Shown piece by piece: positions 8,052-16,118 of a stretch of 38,723 bases of DNA. Under the pieces are notes generated by a model. It had not been told where the DNA came from and searched no databases. It saw nothing but the letters and a program-made list of their open reading frames with translations. The stretch is from the NCBI RefSeq assembly GCF_002838065.1, contig NZ_PIZU01000022.1, forward strand, positions 1 through 38,723, written 5' to 3'. This DNA is from Mycobacterium hubeiense. Its GTDB lineage: Bacteria; Actinomycetota; Actinomycetes; Mycobacteriales; Mycobacteriaceae. How positions within the stretch are numbered: position 1 is the first letter of the stretch; every line of letters begins with the position of its first letter. A program made the translations under genes and the position numbers.

Positions 8052-8930
8052 TCAACTGCCATCTCCGCGGCGCGACACCACTGCAGCCAGCGCACCGCCC
8101 AGCGCGCCCAGCGCCACCGCCGACGGCACCCCGATGCGGGCGGCCTTGCGGGCGGTGCGGAAGTCGCGGATCTCCCAGCCGCGCTCACGGGCGACGCTGC
8201 GCAGCGCGGCGTCGGGGTTGATCGCCACGGCGGTGCCGACCAGCGACAACATCGGCACGTCGTTGAAGCTGTCCGAATAGGCGGTGCAGCGCTTGAGGTT
8301 CAGGCCCTCGCGGATCGCCAGCGACCGCACGGCATGCGCCTTGCCGGTGCCGTGCAGGATGTCGCCGACCAGGCGGCCGGTGAACACGCCGTCCACCGAT
8401 TCGGCGACGGTGCCCAGCGCGCCGGTGAGCCCGAGCCGCTTGGCGATGATGTTGGCCAGCTCGAACGGCGTCGCGGTGACCAGCCACACCTGCTGGCCGG
8501 CGTCGAGGTGCATCTGCGCCAGCGCGCGGGTGCCGGGCCAGATCTTGTCGGCGATGATCTCGTCGTAAATCTCCTCGCCGAGTGCCTCCAGTTCGGCCGT
8601 CGAGCGACCCTCGATGAACGCCAACGCCTTTCGCTTACCCGCCGCGACGTCGTCGCTGTTCTCGCGGCCGATGAGCTGAAACTTGGCTTGTGCGTAGATG
8701 AATCGGCCCAGATCGCCGTAGGTGAAGTACTTGCGCGCGGCCAGCCCACGGGCGAAATGCACCAGCGACGAGCCGTGCACCAATGTGTTGTCGACGTCAA
8801 AGAACGCCGCGGCGGTCAGATCCGGCGGCGGGGGCGGCGGAGTGGTCGGCGCCTCGGCCGCAAGATCGGTCACGGCGGCCTGCGCGCTGGCTTCGCCGGC
8901 GAGCTGCTGATCACGACCGTTTTCGGACAC
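8052..8930 (-). CDS. serB1: HAD-family phosphatase SerB1
   Basis: A 292-residue HAD-superfamily IB hydrolase. Motif I is FFDVDNTLVHGSS (about residues 43-55, nucleophile Asp in DVDNT), motif II the VTATPFE threonine, motif IV YSDSFNDVPML. A proline-rich tract PTTPPPPPPD precedes the catalytic core and a C-terminal hydrophobic segment (AVALGALGGALAAVV) may anchor it. Annotated SerB1 in mycobacteria is called phosphoserine phosphatase by family; substrate is not proven by sequence. The M. tuberculosis protein is longer at the N-terminus as I recall. The GTG start lies 38 bases from the divergent glutaredoxin-like gene. Confidence 0.85.
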   Translation of the reverse strand: MSENGRDQQLAGEASAQAAVTDLAAEAPTTPPPPPPDLTAAAFFDVDNTLVHGSSLVHFARGLAARKYFTYGDLGRFIYAQAKFQLIGRENSDDVAAGKRKALAFIEGRSTAELEALGEEIYDEIIADKIWPGTRALAQMHLDAGQQVWLVTATPFELANIIAKRLGLTGALGTVAESVDGVFTGRLVGDILHGTGKAHAVRSLAIREGLNLKRCTAYSDSFNDVPMLSLVGTAVAINPDAALRSVARERGWEIRDFRTARKAARIGVPSAVALGALGGALAAVVSRRGDGS

Positions 8931-8968
8931 GAAACAACCCTAGGTCACCCGGCGCGGATACTTGCGGT

Positions 8969-9226
8969 GTGGATCGCCAGGTGACGTTGTTGACGCGCGA
9001 CGGGTGCAGCATGTGCGACCGCGCGGCCCGCCGGCTCGCCGAACTCGCCGACGAGCTGGGCTTCGAGCTGACGATGACGGACGTCGACGCCGCCGCGGCC
9101 GCCGGCGATTCGGCGTTGCGCGCCGAGTTCGGCGACCGGCTGCCCGTGGTGCTGCTCGACGGGGTCGAGCACAGCTACTGGGAGGTCGACGAACCACGGC
9201 TGCGCGCCGAAATGCAGCGCAGCTAA
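8969..9226 (+). CDS. Glutaredoxin-like protein (DUF836, Rv0508 type)
   Basis: An 85-residue thioredoxin-fold protein: strand QVTLLTRDG, redox motif CSMC (residues 13-16), then RLPVVLLDGVEHSYWEV with the cis-proline. The family acts in thiol-disulfide exchange. The GTG at 8969 is chosen because the fold starts within five residues; an upstream in-frame extension to 8783 overlaps serB1 on the other strand and is out of family length. In M. tuberculosis mmpS2-mmpL2 separate serB1 from this gene; they are absent here. It sits 52 bases before hemA. Confidence 0.85.
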   Translation: MDRQVTLLTRDGCSMCDRAARRLAELADELGFELTMTDVDAAAAAGDSALRAEFGDRLPVVLLDGVEHSYWEVDEPRLRAEMQRS

Positions 9227-9228
9227 AT

Positions 9229-9257
9229 TTGGTGGCCAGAGGGTTAACGATTACCGT
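9229..9257 (+). promoter_or_regulatory. Possible hemA promoter
   Basis: A TACCGT box (9252-9257, TANNNT) is separated by 17 bases from TTGGTG (9229-9234) in the gap before hemA. The -35 is weak and the call rests on motif match only. A promoter here would let hemACDB be transcribed apart from the glutaredoxin-like gene. Confidence 0.3.
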
Positions 9258-9278
9258 GGTTGACGTGGTGATGAAGCC

Positions 9279-10616
9279 ATGAGCGTGTTGCTGTTCGGGG
9301 TTTCGCACCGCAGCGCGCCGGTGTCCGTGCTGGAGCAGTTGAGCACCGATGAGTCCGATCAGGCCAAGATCGTCGATGCGGTGCTGCAATCCTCCTTGGT
9401 GACTGAGGCGATGGTGCTGTCCACCTGCAACCGTGTCGAGGTCTACGCCGTCGTCGAGGCCTTCCACGGCGGCCTGTCGGTGATTGGTCAGGTGCTCTCC
9501 GAGCACTCGGGCATGAGCCTGGGCGACCTCACCAAATACGCCTATGTGCGCTACGCCGAAGCCGCCGTCGAGCATCTGTTCGCGGTGGCCAGCGGGCTGG
9601 ATTCCGCGGTCATCGGCGAACGCCAGGTGCTGGGACAGGTGCGCCGCGCCTACGCCGCCGCCGAGGCCAACCACACCGTCGGACGCACCCTGCACGAACT
9701 GGCCCAGCGCGCGCTGAGCGTCGGCAAGCGCGTACACACCGAAACCGCCATCGACGCCGCCGGCGCCTCGGTGGTCTCCGTCGCGCTGGGCACGGCCGAC
9801 GAACGGCTCGGCGGGCTGGCGGGCCGCACCGCGGTCGTCGTCGGTGCCGGTTCGATGGGCGCGCTGTCGGCCAAGCATCTGGTGCGCGCCGGCGTGGAGC
9901 GCGTGCACGTGGTAAACCGGTCACTGCCCCGCGCCCGCAGGCTGGCCCATACCCTGCGTGAACTTGGCGTCGTCGCAGACGCATTCCCGCTCGACCACCT
10001 TCAACCGGTGCTCACCGATGCCGACGTCGTCGTGTGCTGTACCGGCGCGGTGCGTCCGGTGGTCTCGCTGGCCGACGTCCATCATGCGCTGGCCCGCCGC
10101 GAGCACCAGCTGGTGATCTGCGACCTCGGCATGCCACGCGACGTCGACCCCGCGGTGGCCGGGCTGCCCGGCGTGTTCGTCATCGACATGGACCGGATTC
10201 AGCGCGAGCCGTCGGCCCGGGCCGCGGCGTCGGATGCTGAGGCCGCCCGCAAGATCGTCGCCGCCGAAGTTGCCAACTACCTGGCCGGACAGCGGATGGC
10301 CGAGGTCACCCCGACCGTCACCGCACTGCGGCAGCGCGCCGCCGACGTGGTCGAAGCGGAGTTGCTGCGGCTGGACAACCGGCTGCCCGGGCTGGACTCC
10401 GCGCACCGCGACGAAGTCGCCCGCACCGTGCGTCGCGTCGTCGACAAGCTGCTGCACGCCCCGACGGTGCGGGTCAAACAGCTGGCCAGCGCTCCTGGCG
10501 GCGACAGCTACGCCGAGGCGCTGCGCGAACTGTTCGAACTCGACCCGCAGGCCGTCGATGCCGTGGCGGGGCCCGAATTGCCAATCATCACAACCGATCC
10601 CGACAAACACGAGTAA
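9279..10616 (+). CDS. hemA: Glutamyl-tRNA reductase
   Basis: First committed step of C5 tetrapyrrole synthesis: NADPH-dependent reduction of glutamyl-tRNA to glutamate-1-semialdehyde. The catalytic cysteine is Cys50 in STCNRVEVY; the SAVIGERQVLGQVRRAY signature, the NADPH Rossmann loop VVVGAGSMGALSAKHL and the C-terminal dimerisation helix (about 320-420) are all present. Length 445 agrees with the family. It heads the hemACDB run (gaps of 3, 16 and 2 bases) and works with HemL, encoded about 14 kb downstream. Confidence 0.97.
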   Translation: MSVLLFGVSHRSAPVSVLEQLSTDESDQAKIVDAVLQSSLVTEAMVLSTCNRVEVYAVVEAFHGGLSVIGQVLSEHSGMSLGDLTKYAYVRYAEAAVEHLFAVASGLDSAVIGERQVLGQVRRAYAAAEANHTVGRTLHELAQRALSVGKRVHTETAIDAAGASVVSVALGTADERLGGLAGRTAVVVGAGSMGALSAKHLVRAGVERVHVVNRSLPRARRLAHTLRELGVVADAFPLDHLQPVLTDADVVVCCTGAVRPVVSLADVHHALARREHQLVICDLGMPRDVDPAVAGLPGVFVIDMDRIQREPSARAAASDAEAARKIVAAEVANYLAGQRMAEVTPTVTALRQRAADVVEAELLRLDNRLPGLDSAHRDEVARTVRRVVDKLLHAPTVRVKQLASAPGGDSYAEALRELFELDPQAVDAVAGPELPIITTDPDKHE

Positions 10617-10619
10617 CGC

Positions 10620-11570
10620 TTGACGCATAGCGACGCCACTATCCGGATCGGCACCCGGGGCAGCCTGCTGGCGACCACCCAAGCTGGCGCCATCCGCGAC
10701 GCCCTCGTCGCCAAGGGGCACGCCGCCGAGCTCGTCATCATCACCACCGAAGGCGACCGGAACACCGGACCGATCGCCAACATCGGCGTGGGTGTCTTCA
10801 CCGCGGCGCTGCGCGAGGCCATCGACGACGGCCGGGTGGACATGGCCGTGCACTCCTACAAGGATTTGCCGACGGCCCCGGATCCGCGCTTCGTCATCGC
10901 TGCGGTACCCCCGCGTGAAGACCCCCGCGACGCGTTGGTGGCCCGCGACGGGCTGGTGCTCGGCGAGTTGCCGGTCGGCTCGACGATCGGCACATCGAGC
11001 CCGCGGCGGGCCGCGCAGCTTAGAGCATTGGGTCTCGGTTTGGAAATCCGCCCCCTAAGAGGCAACCTTGATACCAGGTTGAACAGGGTTACGAGTGGTG
11101 ATCTCGACGGCATCGTGGTCGCGAGGGCGGGATTGGCCCGCATCGGACGACTGGCCGATGTCACCGAGACTCTCGAGCCGGTGCAGATGTTGCCAGCGCC
11201 GGCTCAAGGCGCCCTCGCGGTCGAGTGCCGCGCGGACGACACCGAGCTCGCCGCGCTGCTGGCGGAGTTGGACGACGCCGACACCCGCGCCGCGGTCACC
11301 GCTGAACGGGTCCTGCTCGCCGAACTGGAGGCGGGCTGTTCCGCGCCGGTGGGAGCGATCGCTGAAGTGGTCGAGTCCATCGACGAGGACGGCCGCGTCT
11401 TCGAAGAGCTGTCGCTGCGCGGCTGCGTGGCGACGCTGGACGGATCCGACGTGATCCGTGCGTCCGGCATCGGAACTCCGGACCGGGCACGAGAACTGGG
11501 TGCCTCGGTGGCCGCGGAGCTGTTCGAACTGGGTGCACGCGAACTCATGGCGGATCGCACTGAGCAGTAG
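10620..11570 (+). CDS. hemC: Porphobilinogen deaminase (hydroxymethylbilane synthase)
   Basis: Joins four porphobilinogens into hydroxymethylbilane. The dipyrromethane cofactor cysteine is Cys240 in LEAGCSAPVGA; substrate motifs IRIGTRGSLLATTQA (N-terminus), AVHSYKDLPT and GTSSPRRAAQLRA are intact. The TTG start at 10620 is the only one that fits: it lies 3 bases after the hemA stop and just upstream of the first conserved strand, with no ATG or GTG nearby. Weak start plus tight spacing suggests translational coupling to hemA (inference). Confidence 0.95.
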   Translation: MTHSDATIRIGTRGSLLATTQAGAIRDALVAKGHAAELVIITTEGDRNTGPIANIGVGVFTAALREAIDDGRVDMAVHSYKDLPTAPDPRFVIAAVPPREDPRDALVARDGLVLGELPVGSTIGTSSPRRAAQLRALGLGLEIRPLRGNLDTRLNRVTSGDLDGIVVARAGLARIGRLADVTETLEPVQMLPAPAQGALAVECRADDTELAALLAELDDADTRAAVTAERVLLAELEAGCSAPVGAIAEVVESIDEDGRVFEELSLRGCVATLDGSDVIRASGIGTPDRARELGASVAAELFELGARELMADRTEQ

Positions 11571-11586
11571 AGCGGAGTGACGAGAG

Positions 11587-13272
11587 ATGACGACCCGAGG
11601 GCGTAAGGCGAAGCCCGGCCGCATCACGTTCGTGGGCTCGGGACCGGGTGATCCGGGCCTGCTGACGACGCGGGCGTGCACCGTGCTCGCCAACGCCGCG
11701 CTGGTGTTCACCGATCCCGACGTGCCCGAAGCGGTGCTGGCGCTCGTCGGCTCCGAGCTGCCCCCGCCGTCGGGACCCGAACAGGCCGAGGGCGCCAGGG
11801 CCGACAAGGCCGACAAGGCCGACGACCAAGCCGACGCGCCGCAGGCGGACGACACCGCCGAGGCGGCTCCGGCGCTTCCAGGTGGCCCCGATATCCGTCC
11901 CGCACTGGGCGATCCGGCCGAGGTGGCCAAGACGCTGGCCGCCGAGGCCCGCGCCGGCGCCGATGTCGTTCGACTGGTGGCCGGCGACCCCCTGTCGGTG
12001 GACGCGGTCATCACCGAGGTGACGGCGCTGGCGAAGACCCACCTGAATTTCGAGATCGTGCCGGGCCTGCCCGACACCACCGCGGTGCCGACGTATGCGG
12101 GCCTGCCGCTGGGCTCCTCGCACACCGTGGCCGACGTCCGCGGCGACGTGGACTGGGCGGCCCTGGCCGCCGCGCCCGGCCCGCTGATCCTGCATGCCAC
12201 CGCTTCGCATCTGCCCGACGCGGCGCGCACGCTGATCGAATACGGTCTGGCCGACACCACACCCGCGGTGGTGACCGCGAATGGGACGACGTGCCAACAG
12301 CGTTCGGTCGAGACAACACTCGCGGGCCTGCTCGACAAGAACACGCTCGCCGGCACCGAGCCCGCCGGGCCATTGGCCGGCCCGCTGGTCGTCACGATCG
12401 GCAAGACCGTGGCCAACCGGGCGAAGCTGAACTGGTGGGAGAGCCGCGCCCTGTACGGCTGGACCGTGCTGGTACCGCGCACCAAGGATCAGGCCGGCGA
12501 GATGAGCGAAAGGCTGGTCAGCCACGGCGCGTTGCCGATCGAGGTGCCGACCATCGCCGTCGAACCGCCGCGCAGCCCCGCGCAGATGGAACGCGCGGTC
12601 AAGGGTTTGGTCGACGGCCGGTTCCAGTGGGTGGTGTTCACCTCCACCAACGCGGTGCGTGCGGTGTGGGAGAAGTTCAACGAGTTCGGCCTCGACGCGC
12701 GGGCGTTCTCCGGCGTGAAGATCGCCTGCGTCGGGCAGGCCACCGCGGACAAGGTGCGGGCCTTCGGCATCAACCCCGAGCTGGTGCCGTCGGGCGAGCA
12801 GTCGTCGCTGGGCCTGCTCGACGAATTCCCGCCCTACGACGAGGTTTTCGACCCGGTCAACCGAGTGCTGCTGCCGCGCGCCGACATCGCCACCGAGACG
12901 CTGGCCGAGGGTCTGCGCGAACGCGGTTGGGAGATCGAGGATGTCACTGCCTACCGGACGGTGCGCGCCGCACCTCCACCCGCGCACACCCGCGAGATGA
13001 TCAAGACGGGCGGCTTCGACGCCGTGTGCTTCACGTCCAGCTCGACGGTGCGCAATCTGGTGGGCATCGCCGGAAAGCCGCACGCGCGCACCATCGTTGC
13101 CTGCATCGGGCCCAAAACCGCTGAGACCGCAGCGGAATTCGGGCTGCGGGTCGATGTGCAGCCGGAGGTCGCAGCCGTCGGTCCGCTGGTCGACGCGCTG
13201 GCCGAGCACGCTGCGCGGTTACGCGCCGAGGGTGCGTTGCCGCCTCCGCGCAAGAAGAGCCGCCGGCGGTAG
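11587..13272 (+). CDS. hemD: Fused CobA-like domain and uroporphyrinogen-III synthase
   Basis: A 561-residue two-domain protein typical of mycobacterial HemD (Rv0511). Residues 1-270 resemble uroporphyrinogen-III methyltransferase: GSGPGDPGLLTTRA is intact, but the substrate loop usually written GGDPFIFGRG is AGDPLSVDA, and the PGLPDTTAVPTYAGLPL segment is altered, so methylation is doubtful. A low-complexity insert rich in Ala, Asp and Lys (about residues 62-97) interrupts it. Residues about 290-550 form uroporphyrinogen-III synthase (LYGWTVLVPRTKDQ, VVFTSTNAV, DAVCFTSSSTVRNL), which cyclises hydroxymethylbilane. GGAG precedes the ATG. Confidence 0.93.
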   Translation: MTTRGRKAKPGRITFVGSGPGDPGLLTTRACTVLANAALVFTDPDVPEAVLALVGSELPPPSGPEQAEGARADKADKADDQADAPQADDTAEAAPALPGGPDIRPALGDPAEVAKTLAAEARAGADVVRLVAGDPLSVDAVITEVTALAKTHLNFEIVPGLPDTTAVPTYAGLPLGSSHTVADVRGDVDWAALAAAPGPLILHATASHLPDAARTLIEYGLADTTPAVVTANGTTCQQRSVETTLAGLLDKNTLAGTEPAGPLAGPLVVTIGKTVANRAKLNWWESRALYGWTVLVPRTKDQAGEMSERLVSHGALPIEVPTIAVEPPRSPAQMERAVKGLVDGRFQWVVFTSTNAVRAVWEKFNEFGLDARAFSGVKIACVGQATADKVRAFGINPELVPSGEQSSLGLLDEFPPYDEVFDPVNRVLLPRADIATETLAEGLRERGWEIEDVTAYRTVRAAPPPAHTREMIKTGGFDAVCFTSSSTVRNLVGIAGKPHARTIVACIGPKTAETAAEFGLRVDVQPEVAAVGPLVDALAEHAARLRAEGALPPPRKKSRRR

Positions 13273-13274
13273 TC

Positions 13275-14255
13275 ATGAGTTTTCCGCGTCACCGACCCCG
13301 GAGGCTGCGGTCTACTCCTGCGATGCGCCGTCTCGTCGCGCAAACCGCCTTGGAGCCACGGCATCTGGTGTTGCCGATGTTCGTCGCCGACGGGATCGCG
13401 GAGCCGCGTCAGATTGCTTCGATGCCCGGCGTCGTGCAGCACACCCGGGACTCGCTGCGCCGGGCCGCCGCCGACGCGGTGGCCGCCGGGGTGGGCGGGC
13501 TGATGCTGTTCGGCGTGCCGCGCGACGAGGACAAGGACGCCACCGGATCGGGTGGCGTCGCGGAGGACGGCATCCTCAACGTCGCATTGCGGGATCTGGC
13601 CAAGGATCTCGGCGACGACACCGTGCTGATGGCCGATACCTGCCTCGACGAGTTCACCGATCACGGCCACTGCGGGGTACTCGACAACCGCGGCCGCGTA
13701 GACAACGACGCTACTAATGCGCGCTACGTGGAACTGGCTGTGGCGCAGGCGGAATCGGGCGCGCACGTCGTCGGGCCCAGCGGCATGATGGATGGCCAGG
13801 TGGCCGCCATCCGCGACGGGCTGGATGCGGCCGGGCATACTGACGTCGCGATCCTGGCGTATGCGGCGAAGTTCGCGTCGGGCTTCTACGGGCCGTTCCG
13901 CGAGGCAGTGGCCTCCAGCCTGCGCGGAGACCGCCGCACCTATCAGCAGGATCCCGGCAATGCCCGCGAAGCCCTGCACGAGGTGGCGCTCGACATCGAC
14001 GAGGGCGCCGACATCGTGATGATCAAGCCGGCGATGGGCTACCTCGACGTGGTGCGCGCCGCCGCGGACATCTCTCCGGTGCCGGTGGCCGCCTATCAGG
14101 TCTCCGGTGAGTACGCGATGATCAGTGCCGCCGCCGCCAACGGCTGGATCGACCTGCAGACGGTCGCGCTCGAGACGCTGACGGGCATCCGGCGGGCCGG
14201 TGCCGACATCGTCTTGACCTACTGGGCGGCCGATGTGGCCGATTGGCTGGCGTGA
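13275..14255 (+). CDS. hemB: Delta-aminolevulinic acid dehydratase (porphobilinogen synthase)
   Basis: Condenses two 5-aminolevulinates to porphobilinogen. Schiff-base lysines are recognised in AYAAKFASGFYGPFR and in MIKPAMGYLD. The metal loop reads DTCLDEFTDHGHCG: the first and last cysteines of the zinc type are kept, while the middle one is Asp, a mixed zinc/magnesium-type signature common in Actinobacteria. 326 residues, normal length. It starts 2 bases after hemD; its stop overlaps the next start (GTGA). Confidence 0.96.
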   Translation: MSFPRHRPRRLRSTPAMRRLVAQTALEPRHLVLPMFVADGIAEPRQIASMPGVVQHTRDSLRRAAADAVAAGVGGLMLFGVPRDEDKDATGSGGVAEDGILNVALRDLAKDLGDDTVLMADTCLDEFTDHGHCGVLDNRGRVDNDATNARYVELAVAQAESGAHVVGPSGMMDGQVAAIRDGLDAAGHTDVAILAYAAKFASGFYGPFREAVASSLRGDRRTYQQDPGNAREALHEVALDIDEGADIVMIKPAMGYLDVVRAAADISPVPVAAYQVSGEYAMISAAAANGWIDLQTVALETLTGIRRAGADIVLTYWAADVADWLA

Positions 14256-14662
14256 CGGACGAGGAAAACACCCGGCCGCTGGATGTCGATACCGGGTTTT
14301 GGCTGTGGGTCGCTGCGCTGCCGCTGATGGTGATCGGTTATGTCGTCAACGTGGTAGCGGGCCCGGTGCGGCAGCCGTCGGCGATCGTGCTGGCGATCTC
14401 CGGGATCTTCGTGGTCGTGTTAGCGGCCGTCGTGGTGACCTTCTTGATCCTCATGCGGCACGGATACCGTTGGGCCCGAACATTGTTGACCGGCGGCGGG
14501 CTCGCGTCGGTGGTGTATACGGCCAGCAGCTTGTTCAGCGTCGATCGCGCGCCGGTGCCCGCCGTCATCTACGCGGTGAGCGCGATCGTCGGATCGGTGC
14601 TCATCGCCGGAGGGATGTACCTGCTGCACCGCAAGGACGCCCACGGCTACTTCACCCGCTGA
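14252..14662 (+). CDS. Four-helix membrane protein, Rv0513 type
   Basis: A 136-residue protein with four predicted membrane segments (about 17-37, 43-66, 75-93, 102-126) and a short cytoplasmic acidic N-terminus. The GTG at 14252 overlaps the hemB stop by 4 bases (GTGA), which favours it over a TTG at 14243. Function unknown; its position after hemB is conserved in mycobacteria, so a link to heme synthesis is possible but unproven. Confidence 0.72.
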   Translation: MTDEENTRPLDVDTGFWLWVAALPLMVIGYVVNVVAGPVRQPSAIVLAISGIFVVVLAAVVVTFLILMRHGYRWARTLLTGGGLASVVYTASSLFSVDRAPVPAVIYAVSAIVGSVLIAGGMYLLHRKDAHGYFTR

Positions 14663-14681
14663 CCAGTTAGGCTTCGCAGTC

Positions 14682-15062
14682 ATGTCAGCACCACAGCCGC
14701 GGCCGCGTGTCGTCACCGCTGCGTTCTGGTGCTGGCAAATTGCGGCGGTGCTGCTGATCGTCGGCGGCCTGCTCGTCGTCTTCGCCCACCTACCCGCAGT
14801 TCAGCGGGGTAGTGGGGGCATCACGGTGCTCGCGGGCGCCGGGATGGCGTTTCTGGCCGGCCGCAGCCGAACCGGCGACAGCCGGTTTCGCCGGGCAGCG
14901 ATCGCGCTTTCACTGGCGACTGTCGTGTTGCTGCCCCTGCTGGTGATGTTCGGTGTCGTTCACGTATTGACATTGCTGGCGGTGCTGGTGCTCATCGCGG
15001 GAACCGTCCTGATCACCCGGCCCGCCGCAGCCGCATGGTCCGAACCGGGGAGTCCACAATGA
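14682..15062 (+). CDS. Small membrane protein of unknown function
   Basis: A 126-residue protein with a proline/arginine N-terminus, a first membrane segment (about 12-34) and further hydrophobic stretches (about 43-58, 67-88, 90-110). It lies 19 bases after the preceding membrane gene and its stop overlaps the next start (ATGA). No enzyme motif is visible. It belongs to the post-hemB block of small membrane genes. Confidence 0.7.
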   Translation: MSAPQPRPRVVTAAFWCWQIAAVLLIVGGLLVVFAHLPAVQRGSGGITVLAGAGMAFLAGRSRTGDSRFRRAAIALSLATVVLLPLLVMFGVVHVLTLLAVLVLIAGTVLITRPAAAAWSEPGSPQ

Positions 15063-15535
15063 CCGAGCGCACCGCGCCACCCGAAGTCCTGTTCTACGAA
15101 CAAGGCGCCAGCTGGTGGTGGCTGCTGGCCGGGCCCGCATCGGCCATCGCGATGGGACTCATCCAGCACTCAGCCGGATACGGCGTGCAGTTGTTCATCC
15201 CCGGGATGTTCCTGGTGCTGGTGGGCGGGTTCCTGGGCATCCAGGTCAAGGCGGCGCGGATCCACACCTCGGTGGAGCTGACGCCGGAAACGCTGCGCCA
15301 GGGCACCGAGACGATCCGGATTTCCGACATCGTGAAGGTCTACCCGCCGGCGACGGGCGCCGAAGAGCAGAAGTGGCAGTCGGCCCGTGCACTGGGCGAG
15401 CTGACCGGCGTTCCCCGCGGCCGCACGGGCATCGGGCTCAAACTCACCAACGACCGCACCGCCCAGGCGTGGGCCCGCCGCCACGCCGAATTGCGGGCAC
15501 TGCTGACCCGGTTGGTCGACGAGAACACGCCTTGA
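15059..15535 (+). CDS. DUF3093-like membrane protein
   Basis: A 158-residue protein beginning with a YEQGASWWW motif followed by two membrane segments (about 20-40 and 44-64), then a soluble beta-rich domain (about 70-155). This resembles DUF3093 proteins, actinobacterial membrane proteins with a Tyr-Glu start, a Trp cluster, two helices and a PH-like domain. Function unknown. The ATG at 15059 overlaps the preceding stop by 4 bases and is preferred to a GTG 24 bases upstream. Confidence 0.68.
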   Translation: MTERTAPPEVLFYEQGASWWWLLAGPASAIAMGLIQHSAGYGVQLFIPGMFLVLVGGFLGIQVKAARIHTSVELTPETLRQGTETIRISDIVKVYPPATGAEEQKWQSARALGELTGVPRGRTGIGLKLTNDRTAQAWARRHAELRALLTRLVDENTP

Positions 15536-15765
15536 GGTCCCGGCGTCGCGCGGTCATCGAGCTGCTGTTGGCCTACGCCGCGGCGGCCGGCTGCGTGTTG
15601 AGCTGGCTGGCCGCCCGGTCGACGGTAATCGTCGCGCCCGTGCTAGAAGGCGAGCCGCAGACGGCGTCCACGGTGTACTCGGCGCCGCTGCTGGTGTTGT
15701 CGTTACTGCTGGCGACGGTGGCCGGGGTGCTCGGCGTTGTTGGTGTAGCGGGGCTGCGGCGCTGA
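15532..15765 (+). CDS. Small two-helix membrane protein (possible Rv0514 counterpart)
   Basis: A 77-residue protein with two membrane segments (about 8-27 and 47-72) joined by a polar loop. The TTG start at 15532 overlaps the preceding stop (TTGA), continuing the coupled pattern of the block. A longer frame opens upstream at 15115 but overlaps the DUF3093-like gene throughout, so it is not used. By position it corresponds to M. tuberculosis Rv0514, the last gene of the conserved hem block. Confidence 0.6.
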   Translation: MRSRRRAVIELLLAYAAAAGCVLSWLAARSTVIVAPVLEGEPQTASTVYSAPLLVLSLLLATVAGVLGVVGVAGLRR

Positions 15766-15807
15766 GCGGGCTTGCGCCGTCCTTCCCCCAATACGACTGT
15801 TCTCGCG

Positions 15808-16101
15808 CGCGTCAACCGATGCTGACGCGATTTCCGGGGACATGCCCGCCGGGACGCGCGTCAGCCATTGTTGGCGCGCTTCGGCGAGAGATCGCTTTTT
15901 CTCGCGTCAGCGTAGGTTGACGCGATTCAGAGACGTGTATCCAGAGTTCGCGCCGCCGAGGCGCGTCCTGGCTCACTAGGTGGAGGATCGAAGCCACCAG
16001 GTGACTCGGATCCTCCACTTAGGGTTCGTCTGACCCACGGATCAGTCAGAAGAGCCGCAATTGTTGACGCGGATTTCCGGTACATGCGCACTGGCGCGTC
16101 A
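15808..16101. repeat. Cluster of short palindromic repeats in the gap before the mpaB gene
   Basis: The 394-base gap 15766-16159 has no convincing gene. It holds three hairpins of the form CGCGTCA-N8-TGACGCG: 15808-15829, 15856-15879 (outer bases extended, one wobble) and 15902-15925, spaced 46-48 bases apart. After the first hairpin comes ATTTCCGGGGACATGC (15830-15845); a near copy, GATTTCCGGTACATGC, recurs at 16072-16087 after a TGACGCG at 16065-16071 and before CGCGTCA at 16095-16101. The cluster is therefore several decayed units of about 48 bases. No M. tuberculosis counterpart is known to me; Rv0515, a 13E12-type repeat gene, occupies this spot there. Confidence 0.75.
15976..16022. repeat. 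14-bp inverted repeat with a 19-base loop
   Basis: CTAGGTGGAGGATC (15976-15989) pairs with GATCCTCCACTTAG (16009-16022) over 14 positions with one G-T wobble. It has no T-tract after it. It could be a transcription terminator for the upstream membrane genes or part of the surrounding repeat cluster. Confidence 0.6.
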
Positions 16102-16118
16102 CCAGTGAGCCTGCTCAC
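16089..16118. promoter_or_regulatory. Candidate TetR operator upstream of mpaB-tetR
   Basis: Two overlapping perfect dyads lie 42-71 bases before the mpaB start: CACTGG-N7-CCAGTG (16089-16107) and GTGAGC-CT-GCTCAC (16105-16118). A third short dyad, TTTG-GTA-CAAA, is at 16123-16133. A TetR gene ends this two-gene operon and such regulators usually bind a palindrome before their own operon. Assignment is by position and symmetry only. Confidence 0.45.

Noticed and set aside
7116..8984. A 622-codon plus-strand frame
   Set aside because: It overlaps the acyltransferase, hadD and serB1, all recognised by motifs. Long shadow frames are expected at this GC content.
11055..13209. Minus-strand frames of 476 and 554 codons opposite hemC and hemD
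   Set aside because: They are repetitive Arg/Gly/Ala/Ser-rich shadows of conserved enzymes and show no family motif.
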